Assembly (NCBI RefSeq): GCF_000250675.2
Contig: NC_018681.1
Coordinates: 9,362,001-9,426,000 of the forward strand
Origin: Nocardia brasiliensis ATCC 700358
Lineage (GTDB): Bacteria; Actinomycetota; Actinomycetes; Mycobacteriales; Mycobacteriaceae
Direction of reading: 5' to 3'
Length of the DNA stretch: 64,000 nucleotides
Below, one piece after another: positions 45,930-55,800 of this stretch. The position numbers and the translations under genes were made by a program. The notes beneath the pieces are model-generated. The model saw only the letters and a program-made list of their open reading frames with translations, did no database searches and was not told the origin of the DNA. Each line of letters opens with the position of its first letter. The stretch's first letter is position 1.

Positions 45930-46685
45930 TCAGCCGAACGGCGCGACCGGCACGCCGGCCTCGTCGAAGGCGGCCCGGATACGCCGGGCCATCTCGACCG
46001 CCGCCGGGGTATCGCCGTGCACGCAGAGGCTGGCGGCCTGCACCGGCACCGTGCCGGAGCCGTCGACGATCTTCGCCGCGCCCGAGACTGCGATCGACAT
46101 CGCCTGGGCGACAGCCGCATCCGCGTCGAGCACCGCACCGGGCAAGCCGCGGGGCGCCAACGTGCCAGCGGGTGTGTAGGCGCGGTCGGCGAAACCTTCA
46201 CCGACGAAACGCACTTCGGCCGCTACCGCCGCCTTCTCCAACTGGGAGCCGGCCGGGCCGAGCAAGGCCAGCTCGCCGTCGTATTCGGCGAGTGCGGCCA
46301 GCACCGCCTCGGCCAGGGCGTGGTCGCGGCCGGCCGAATGATAGAGCGCACCATGCGGTTTCAGGTAGCACACCCGAGCACCAGCGGCCTTGGCGAACGC
46401 GTCGAGGCTGCCGATCTGATACAGCACCTCGTCGCGCAGCTCGGCCGGATTCATCGTGATCTCCCGGCGGCCGAAACCGGCCAGGTCGCGGTAGCCGACG
46501 TGGGCGCCGATCCGGACCCCCTTCGCGACGGCCAACTCGCAGGTCCGGCGCATGATCGAGGGATCGCCGGCGTGAAAGCCGCAGGCGATGTTGGCGCTGG
46601 TGACGATGTCGAGCATCGCCGCGTCGTCACCCATCGGCCACGGGCCGAAACCCTCGCCGAGGTCACTGTTCAGATCCAGCGGCAC
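45930..46685 (-). CDS. pxpA: 5-oxoprolinase subunit PxpA (LamB/YcsF family)
   Basis: 251 residues, full length. The N-terminus LDLNSDLGEGFGPW and the later NIACGFHAGDPSIMRRT, VRIGAHVGYRDLAGFGRR and YLKPHGALYH are the LamB/YcsF signature, including residues of the substrate pocket. It acts in the cytoplasm with PxpB. GTG start at 46685. First gene of the pxpAB pair. Confidence 0.93.
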   Translation of the reverse strand: MPLDLNSDLGEGFGPWPMGDDAAMLDIVTSANIACGFHAGDPSIMRRTCELAVAKGVRIGAHVGYRDLAGFGRREITMNPAELRDEVLYQIGSLDAFAKAAGARVCYLKPHGALYHSAGRDHALAEAVLAALAEYDGELALLGPAGSQLEKAAVAAEVRFVGEGFADRAYTPAGTLAPRGLPGAVLDADAAVAQAMSIAVSGAAKIVDGSGTVPVQAASLCVHGDTPAAVEMARRIRAAFDEAGVPVAPFG

Positions 46686-46889
46686 CTTCGGGCCTGCCTT
46701 TCTTTACTGCTGCCATTGCCTCACCCTTATTGTCCTCGTCCGCGCATCGCCAAGGGATCGGCGGCCCGGCTCGCGAGAAAGGCGCAGGTCGGCGCCACAG
46801 CGCGCGGTAGATAGGCGGTGTCGAGCGGGGCGAGCTGGGTCACAGCGCGATGGTCGGGGCCGGGGCGGGCAAGTACGCTCGGAGCAATC

Positions 46890-47705
46890 ATGGCCACGTA
46901 TTTCGATCCGAAGTCCTGGTCGCCGTTGCGAGCCGTCGATCTCGGCAAGCGCCTGTTCGATCAATCCTGGCTGGAGCAGTGGGTCTCGGTCACCACCGCC
47001 TGGGTGGATCCGGTCGTCGACCTCGGTGCGGGCACCGTCACGGCGTTGCTGCCCGATGTCCTGATGACCATGCTCAGCGAGGGCATCCTCAGCCGGTTCG
47101 GCGGGCAGGAGGTGAACGCCACCCTGCTCGGGCACGACCTGCACGCCACGCTCCAGGTGCTGAAGGTCCGGCGGCGCGGCGCGCACTTCCAGACCAAGAC
47201 GGTGCTGTCCCGGCTCCGCTGGGACGACCACCCGATCGAGGCGGTGACCGTGATCGCGCACGAGGTGCGGCTGATCCCCGGCGTGCCGACGAAGGTCCGC
47301 GCCGGGCGGATGGACCTCGAGGGCACCGTCACGACCGCGGCACTGGTCGGCTGGCTGAACACCCAGCCGCTGGACTGGGTGCTGGAGATCGAGGACAACG
47401 GGCTGGTCCGCGCGAAGCACCGCACCCGCAAACTGACGGCCGTGGTCGACGCCGCCGTGCTCGACAACCGGGTGACCATCGACCTGCACCGGGTCAGCTG
47501 GTTCGGCCTGCGGATGCCGCGCCGGATGGTCGCCGCGCCCGCGCTGCTGCTCGAACAGCTGCCGAATCAGGCCCGTATCGCCCACGCCACCAGGGACGGC
47601 GACCTCGTCCGGTTCCGGGTGGAACTGCCCGAGATCACCGGCTCGTTCGACCTGGCGCAGATACGGTCCGCGATCGTCGCCGGGACCACGCTGATCGTGT
47701 TCTGA
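46890..47705 (+). CDS. Conserved protein of unknown function
   Basis: 271 residues. It starts MATYFDPKSWSPLRAV and is built of beta-strand-like, hydrophobic alternating segments (LLGHDLHATLQVLKVRRRG, VTVIAHEVRLIPGVPTKVRAG). The pattern recalls lipid-binding proteins of the DUF2993/LmeA type, but I cannot assign it. No signal peptide or membrane helix is visible. CGGAG is seven bases before the ATG. It is divergent from pxpA and ends adjacent to the convergent pcnA stop. Confidence 0.65.
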   Translation: MATYFDPKSWSPLRAVDLGKRLFDQSWLEQWVSVTTAWVDPVVDLGAGTVTALLPDVLMTMLSEGILSRFGGQEVNATLLGHDLHATLQVLKVRRRGAHFQTKTVLSRLRWDDHPIEAVTVIAHEVRLIPGVPTKVRAGRMDLEGTVTTAALVGWLNTQPLDWVLEIEDNGLVRAKHRTRKLTAVVDAAVLDNRVTIDLHRVSWFGLRMPRRMVAAPALLLEQLPNQARIAHATRDGDLVRFRVELPEITGSFDLAQIRSAIVAGTTLIVF

Positions 47706-49166
<1,461 letters not shown>

Positions 49167-49295
49167 GAATCGGCAGCTTACTGTGCTGACCTCGCCGCGC
49201 CTGCGGCCCTGCGTGTCGGCGGCACTCAGTGGTGGCGATCTCGGGTGAACCGCGCCCGCGGCGCTGCGGCCGACAACACCGCAAACCCAACACAG

Positions 49296-49301
49296 TAGGA
49301 T
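49296..49301 (+). promoter_or_regulatory. -10 box predicting a leaderless Nudix/murJ operon transcript
   Basis: TAGGAT followed by six bases and the GTG at 49308. No ribosome site is present. This would be the promoter of the run that leads into the DUF6049 gene. Confidence 0.5.
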
Positions 49302-49307
49302 TGCTTG

Positions 49308-49844
49308 GTGTCTCCGGCCGATCGCGCGAACAGTCGACGCCGCCAGCCTCGGCGCCGCGGTTCGGCCGCCAATGCGGCGAAACCGCGCATGCGCACGGTG
49401 CGGGAAACCTCCGCGGGCGGGCTGGTCGTCGACGGTTTGGACGGTCCGCGCGAGCAACGCAGCGCGGCGCTGATCGGCCGTACGGACCGGCGCGGGCGGT
49501 TGCTGTGGTCGCTGCCGAAGGGGCATATCGAGGAGGGGGAGACCTCCGAGCAAACCGCGATCCGTGAGGTGGCCGAGGAGACCGGGATCAACGGTGTGGT
49601 GGTGGCCGAACTCGGCAGCATCGACTACTGGTTCGTCACCGAGGGCCGCCGGGTACACAAGACGGTGCATCATTATCTCTTGCGTTCCACCGGCGGCGAA
49701 CTGTCCGACGCCGACGTGGAGGTCACTCAGGTGGCGTGGGTCCCGTTGAGCGAGTTGAATTCTCGACTGGCCTACGCGGACGAAAGACGTCTGGCCGAGG
49801 TGGCGAACAAGCTGATCGACCGGATGGAGACCGGCAAGCGATGA
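49308..49844 (+). CDS. Nudix hydrolase, MutT4-type
   Basis: 178 residues. A basic, Arg-rich N-terminus (about 1-30) precedes the Nudix box GHIEEGETSEQTAIREVAEETGI. The position between pcnA and the DUF6049/murJ genes is that of mutT4 (Rv3908). Family members remove oxidised nucleotides or related substrates. GTG at 49308 chosen because it directly follows a -10 box. The stop overlaps the next ATG (ATGA). Confidence 0.9.
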   Translation: MSPADRANSRRRQPRRRGSAANAAKPRMRTVRETSAGGLVVDGLDGPREQRSAALIGRTDRRGRLLWSLPKGHIEEGETSEQTAIREVAEETGINGVVVAELGSIDYWFVTEGRRVHKTVHHYLLRSTGGELSDADVEVTQVAWVPLSELNSRLAYADERRLAEVANKLIDRMETGKR

Positions 49845-52528
49845 CCCAGACTTTTCGGCGTCGCGCAGCGATTCCGTTGGGGATCTTCGTCGCGCTCCTG
49901 ACCATCCTCGGGTCGGGGACGACGCTGCCGCTGCTGGCGCCGCCCGCGGCGCAGGCCCAGCCCACCGGTTCCGGCACGGTGTCCGGCCCGAAATTCCTGA
50001 AACTGTCGGTGGATTCGGTGAGCCCCACCGCGGTGACCACGACGAGCGACCCGGTGGTGACGGTGTCGGGCCGGGTCACCAATATCGGCGATCGCGCGGT
50101 CAAGGACATCAGCGTCCGCATCCAACGGGCGGCCGCGATCACCGAGCCGGGCAACCTGCGCGCCGCGCTGCGCCTCGATCAGGTCAACTACGAGGTGAAC
50201 GGCCCGTTCGAGGACGTCGCCCCGCAACTCGCGCCCGGCCAGTACAAGCAGTTCTCGGTGAGCATCGCCATGCGACCGGGTAGCGGCACGAGCAGCTCGC
50301 TCGATATCAGCAAACCCGGTGTGTATCCGTTGCTGTTGAATGTCAACGGCGAACCGGCCTTCGGTAAGCCCGCCCGCCTCGACGATGCCCGCTTCCTGCT
50401 GCCGGTGCTCGGCCTGCCGCCCGGGTCGAAGAGCGCCGACGCGGCGGAGGCGGTGTCCGCGCCGACCGACGCGCCGGTGGCGACGACGCTGCTGTGGCCG
50501 CTGGCCGACCGGCCGCGGATGGTCGCGGGCATCGCCGGCTCGGTGGACGGGAAGGTCGAGCTCACCGACGACGAACTGGCCGCCTCGCTCGGCAAGGACG
50601 GCAGGCTCGATCAATTGCTCGGCGCGCTGGAGAGCGTGTTCGACCTGACGCCGGGCCGCGATCGCACGCTGCTGTCCTCGGTCTGCCTCGCGGTGGATCC
50701 CGATCTGCTGCTCACCGTGGACGCGATGACCAAGGGCTATCGGGTGCTGGCCAGTCCGTCCGATCCCGACGGTGCGACGCGCGCGGGCGCGGGCGCCACG
50801 CAGGCGCAGACGTGGCTGGACCGGTTGCGCGCGCTCGCCGGCTCGATGTGCACGGTGGCGCTGCCGTTCGCGCAGGTCGACCTCTCCGCGCTGGCCGCGG
50901 TGAACGACCCGGACCTCTCGGCACGGGCGATGAACGCCCCGGCCGAACTCGTCGATTCGATCCTGGGCGTCAAATCGGTGCGCGGGGTGAGCCTGCCGGA
51001 TTCGGGCAGCATCGATGCGAGCGCGGGAATGCTGCTGCGCAGCCATGGTTTCGGTACGGCAGTACTCGCCGACACCGCCGTCGCGCCGGAGGGCACCGCG
51101 GGCACCTCGGAGGTATCGCAGCAGACGGCGACGCGCGGCGACACCAAGACACAGACCACGACGACCCAGGTGCCCGACACCGGCGCCCCGGAAGTGGTGC
51201 GTCTGCCCGCGATCACCGCTCCGGTGCCACCGGCGCCCGCCGGTCCCGAACCCACCGCCTCGGCCACCTCGCACGGCCAGCCGCCGAGCAGCGCGGGAGC
51301 GTCCAGTACCGCGGCCACGCCGAGCGGCACGTCGGTGCCGAACAGCGGGGCCGCGCCGAACGGCGCGCAACCCACCCTGCCCGCGGGCGATGCCGCGCTG
51401 CACGCCGCGACCTTCGATATCTGGTCCGCGACGGCGCTGGCCGCGGTCGGCTCGTCCAACCCGCCGACCCCGTCGTTCACGCCCGCCTCGGTGCGCTACG
51501 AGGTCAGCAACGATTCCCGCGCCGCCCGGCTGCAGGACGCGCTGGGCGCCATCTCCTGGTCGGCGCTGAATCCGCAACCGGACCAACCGCGTTCGATGCT
51601 GCTCGTCCCGCCGCAGCAGTGGGGCGCGAACCGCGAGGAGGGCAAAGCGCTGCTGCGCCAGCTCGAACTGCTACTGCGCGCCAACCTGGCAACCCCGCGG
51701 CCGTTCCAGGAGCTGGTCGCGCAGCCGACCGACCCGAAGCCCTATGAGCTGGACTATCTGGCCCAGGCCGAACAGGACGCGGTGCCCGGCCGGTTCCTCG
51801 ATCCGGTGCGCGATCAGGGCCGGCGGATCAGCGAGTTGATGCGGGCGATCGTCGATGTGCCCGAGATCAAACCGAGCCCGGCGGAGTTCCTCACGCCGCT
51901 GCGCGACGATCTGATCCGGGTGCTGAGCTCCTCGGACCGGCGCACCGGCGACGCCACCCAGGCGGACACCTTCGCCCAGCGCCGGATCGACCAGACCACC
52001 CGCACGATGGACAAGCTCTATCGTTCGGTGACCGTGCTCCCGCCGGGCGGGGTGTACACGCTCGCGTCCGAGCAGAGTCCGTTGCTGCTGGTCGCGCGCA
52101 ACGATCTGCCGGTGTCGATCCGGATCAAGTTCCGCATCGAGGCGCCCCGCGAGACGAAGATCACCGACCTCGGCGAGCAACAGCTGCCCCCGCGCGGGAC
52201 ACGCTCGTTCCAAATCCCGACCGAGGTGAGCGACAGCCGTAACCTGGTGATTCCGATCTCCCTTACCACACCCGACGGCATCCCGCTGGGCGATGCCACG
52301 CAGGTCTCGGTGCGTTCGAACGCCTATGGTCAGGCCCTGGCAATAATTACGGCATGCGCCGCCCTGCTGCTGTTCCTGCTGATCGTGCGCCGCTTGTGGC
52401 GGCGGTTCCGCGGTCAGCCCGACGTCGCCGACGAGGGGCTCGATCCGCCGCTGCGCCGACGGGTCATCCGCTACGGGCGCGCCAAGCAGCGGGCCATACA
52501 ACAGCAGGAGCACCAGGAGGCACAGTGA
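49841..52528 (+). CDS. DUF6049-family exported membrane protein (Rv3909-like)
   Basis: 895 residues. Signal peptide (about 1-40, ending AAQAQ), a large extracytoplasmic part with an Ig-like N-terminal region (VDSVSPTAVTTTSDPVVTVSG), a Ser/Thr/Pro-rich low-complexity insert (about 450-545) and a single C-terminal transmembrane helix (IITACAALLLFLLIVRRLW) with a basic tail. The Mycobacterium homologue is encoded at the same place before murJ; its function is unknown. Coupled to the Nudix gene by ATGA. Confidence 0.88.
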   Translation: MTQTFRRRAAIPLGIFVALLTILGSGTTLPLLAPPAAQAQPTGSGTVSGPKFLKLSVDSVSPTAVTTTSDPVVTVSGRVTNIGDRAVKDISVRIQRAAAITEPGNLRAALRLDQVNYEVNGPFEDVAPQLAPGQYKQFSVSIAMRPGSGTSSSLDISKPGVYPLLLNVNGEPAFGKPARLDDARFLLPVLGLPPGSKSADAAEAVSAPTDAPVATTLLWPLADRPRMVAGIAGSVDGKVELTDDELAASLGKDGRLDQLLGALESVFDLTPGRDRTLLSSVCLAVDPDLLLTVDAMTKGYRVLASPSDPDGATRAGAGATQAQTWLDRLRALAGSMCTVALPFAQVDLSALAAVNDPDLSARAMNAPAELVDSILGVKSVRGVSLPDSGSIDASAGMLLRSHGFGTAVLADTAVAPEGTAGTSEVSQQTATRGDTKTQTTTTQVPDTGAPEVVRLPAITAPVPPAPAGPEPTASATSHGQPPSSAGASSTAATPSGTSVPNSGAAPNGAQPTLPAGDAALHAATFDIWSATALAAVGSSNPPTPSFTPASVRYEVSNDSRAARLQDALGAISWSALNPQPDQPRSMLLVPPQQWGANREEGKALLRQLELLLRANLATPRPFQELVAQPTDPKPYELDYLAQAEQDAVPGRFLDPVRDQGRRISELMRAIVDVPEIKPSPAEFLTPLRDDLIRVLSSSDRRTGDATQADTFAQRRIDQTTRTMDKLYRSVTVLPPGGVYTLASEQSPLLLVARNDLPVSIRIKFRIEAPRETKITDLGEQQLPPRGTRSFQIPTEVSDSRNLVIPISLTTPDGIPLGDATQVSVRSNAYGQALAIITACAALLLFLLIVRRLWRRFRGQPDVADEGLDPPLRRRVIRYGRAKQRAIQQQEHQEAQ

Positions 52529-52857
52529 AGGACGGTGATCTAGCGTCCTCCGCTGTCGCCCGACCCGCCCGTCGCGTGCTGTGCGCGGGCACCAGCCCCG
52601 GCTACCGGATTTGGACGTCCGGCAAACCACAGTGGCAGAGTGGAGGACAATCGCTGGAGGCTCGCAGCAGCGCAGGGGTGGTGCGAGTGATGGGCAGTAC
52701 CAGGAGGAACGGTGAGCGAGACAGTACTTCTGCCGCTCACCGACCGGATCGGCCCGAGCAGTCCCGCCGGGGCACGGACGCGGCGCGTAACGATCCCGCA
52801 GCACTGCTCGTCGGCGCCGACCGGGTGCGGCTGTCCCGCGGAAAACAGGAGGCATGA
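52525..52857 (+). other. Interval before murJ with a possible small ORF (110 codons)
   Basis: A frame starts with GTG overlapping the previous stop (GTGA) and ends with TGA overlapping the murJ start region. Its product has no recognisable domain and third positions are less GC-rich than in true genes here, so it is probably a leader region. Another frame, 52712-52870, has AGGAGG before its GTG. The murJ ribosome site AGGAGG lies at 52847-52852. Confidence 0.3.
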
Positions 52858-55800
52858 TGAGCGACGATGATCCATCGGCGCATCGGCCTCGATCCGATCG
52901 GCGCGACGGGCCACCGGCCCGTCGGGCGCCGGTTGCGCCGTGGGAACGGCTCCCGCCTCAGGCGGAGGCGGAGGAGCCGGATATGACCCCCGGCCCCTAC
53001 GACGCCCCGCCGCCGCGGGTGCCGCAGGTCAGTCGTCCGTCGGCACCGCCGCAGCGGATACCGCCGGGACAGCGCGTGCCGCCCGGACCCGCGCAACGTC
53101 CGCCGGGTCCGCCCCAGCGGCCCGCGCCCGCACCGCATCCCGGTCAGCGGCAGTACCCGGCGCAGCAGCCACCGCCCGCGCCACCGCAGCAACCGCGCCC
53201 GGCACCGAGCCAACGTCCCGGTCCGCCGCCCGGTCAGTCCGGTGGGATGCCGGTGGCACCGCGGCCCGCGCCCGGCGCACCACGCCCCAACCAGCCCGGC
53301 GCGATGCCGGCCGCGCCGCGCCCGGGTCAATCCGGCGCGATCCCCGCCAGTGCGCCGCGATCCGGTCCGATTCCGGCCGCCCCCGCGCGCCCGGCTCCCG
53401 GCGCGCCGCACCCTGGACAGCCCGATCCGGTTCCCGGTGGTGCGCCCCAGTCCGGCCGCGTGCCGCCGCCACGGTACGCCCCACCGCAGGCACGGCCCGA
53501 GCCGTACCCGCCGCCGCGCCGCCGCCCACCCGCGGCCCGGGACGCACAGCCGGTCGACGTGGCCAAACGCCCGCGCACGCAGGAGTGGCCCGCCGCCACC
53601 GCGACCAAAGAACCCGAGCAGAGCGCCAATTCGCGGCTGCTGAAGGACTCCGGCTCGATCGCGATCGCCACGCTGATCAGCCGGCTCACCGGTTTCGGCA
53701 AGCAGCTGCTGCTCGCGACCGTGCTCGGCCCCGCCATCGCCAGCGCGTTCACCTCGGCCAACCTGATCCCGAACATGATCACCGAGCTGGTGCTCGGTGC
53801 CGTGCTCACCGCCATGGTGGTGCCGACGCTGGTCCGCGCCGAGAAAGAGGACGCCGACGGCGGCGCCGCGTTCGTGCGCAGGCTCGTCACCGCGGCGTTC
53901 GTGGTGCTCGCCTTCGCCACCCTGCTGGCCACCGCGACCGCGCCCATCCTGGCGACCCATGTCTTTGTCGCGGCCGACGGCAAGGTCAACACCGCGCTGA
54001 CCACCGCGCTGACCTTCCTGCTGCTGCCCGCGATCCTGTTCTACGGCATGTCCGCGCTGTTCACCGCGATCCTGAACACCCGGCAGGTGTTCCGGCCCGG
54101 TGCCTGGGCGCCGGTGCTGAACAACGTGGTGGTGCTGCTGGTCCTCGGCCTGTACGCGCTGACGCCGGGAGAGATCACGCTCGATCCGGTGCGGATGAGC
54201 GATCCGAAACTGCTCGTGCTCGGCATCGGCATCACGCTCGGCGTGGTGACCCAGGCGCTGACCCTGGTCCCGGCGATCCGCCGGGAGGGCATCGACCTGC
54301 GCCCGCTGTGGGGTGTCGATACCCGGCTCAAGCAGTTCGGCATGATGGGCCTGGCCATCATCCTGTACGTGCTGATCAGCCAGTTGGGCTTGATCTTCGC
54401 CAACCACGTCGCCTCGGGCGCGGACGAGGCCGGCCCGGCCATCTACTCCTACGCGTGGCTGCTGCTCCAGCTGCCCTACGGCGTCCTCGGCGTCACCGTG
54501 CTCACCGCGATCATGCCGCGCCTGAGCCGCAACGCGGCCGACGGCGACACCCCCGCAGTGGTCGACGACCTTTCCGTCGCCACCCGCTTGACCATGATCG
54601 CGCTGTTCCCGGTGGTCACCTTCATGACGATCGCCGGGCCCGAGCTCGGCCAGGCGCTGTTCGGCTACGCCCGATTCGCCGGTGACGCGCAACGACTCGG
54701 CCATGCCGTCAGCTGGTCGGCCTTCGCGCTGATCCCGTACGCGCTGGTGCTGATTCATCTGCGGGTGTTCTACGCCAGGGAACAGGCGTGGACGCCGACC
54801 TGGATCATCCTCGGCATCACCACGGTGAAGACCATCCTCTCGGCGCTGGCCCCGGTGATCGCCAGCGACAGCGACTCGGTCGTGATCGTGCTCGGTGTCG
54901 CGAACGGGCTCGGTTTCACCGCGGGCGCGGTGATCGGCGGATACCTGCTGCACCGCAGCCTCGGCGATCTACGGATGGCCAATGTCGGGCGCACCGTCAC
55001 CCGGGTGGTGCTCTCCTCGCTGGCCGGCGGCGCCGTCATGTGGATCGTGGACCGGGTGCTCGGGCTCGAACGACTGACCGATTCGTTCGGCGGTCCCGGC
55101 TCGCTGATCCGAGTGGCGATCACCGCCGTCGTCATGTTCACCGTGGCGTTCGGGCTGATGCGCCTCGCGGGTGTGCCGGAGGTCGTCGGCATCACGGTCG
55201 CGATCTCGCGCCGCCTCGGCTGGACGCCGCCCGCCCCCGATCTCGATCTCGACGGACCGGTCGACGATCCGTACCCGACCCAGATTCTGCGCAGGCCGGA
55301 CCCGTATCCGGCCTACCCCGCCTTCGATCCGTACATGGACGCTCAGACCATGGTCCTACCGGTGATCAGAGCCGATGCCGTTGACATCACCGGCATGGGC
55401 GAGTTCCCGTACCCTGTTCGGCAGAGAAGCACAAGTGGCGAAATCGCCGGAACCTCGACATACCAGGGCGAAGGAGGACCGAGGGTGAGCGACGACGCGG
55501 TGGGCGGCGTCCCAGCCGCTGATTCTTCTGCGACCACGGCAGGCGGGCTTTCGACCGACGCTCCGCCACCCGGTGGCGAGCCGTCGGATCCCGCGTACGC
55601 GAACCGCGAGCTCGGTGCCGGTCCACCGGCGGACGAGGCGGGTCCGCGGGAACAGCAGGCAGGTCCACCGGAACAGCACGAGCGCCAGAATCAGCTGCCG
55701 CCACGCGACCCGATGTACGACACCGGGATGATCCCGATCGGCGCGCCGGAGATGCCGCCGCTCGGTGGCGACACCCCAGGCGGACGCCGGACGCCGCGCG

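Noticed and set aside
55381..55415. TTGACA and TACCCT inside murJ as a standard promoter
   Set aside because: The spacing is 23 bases, too long for a sigma-70-type promoter. Only the TACCCT box is kept as weak support for the internal start.
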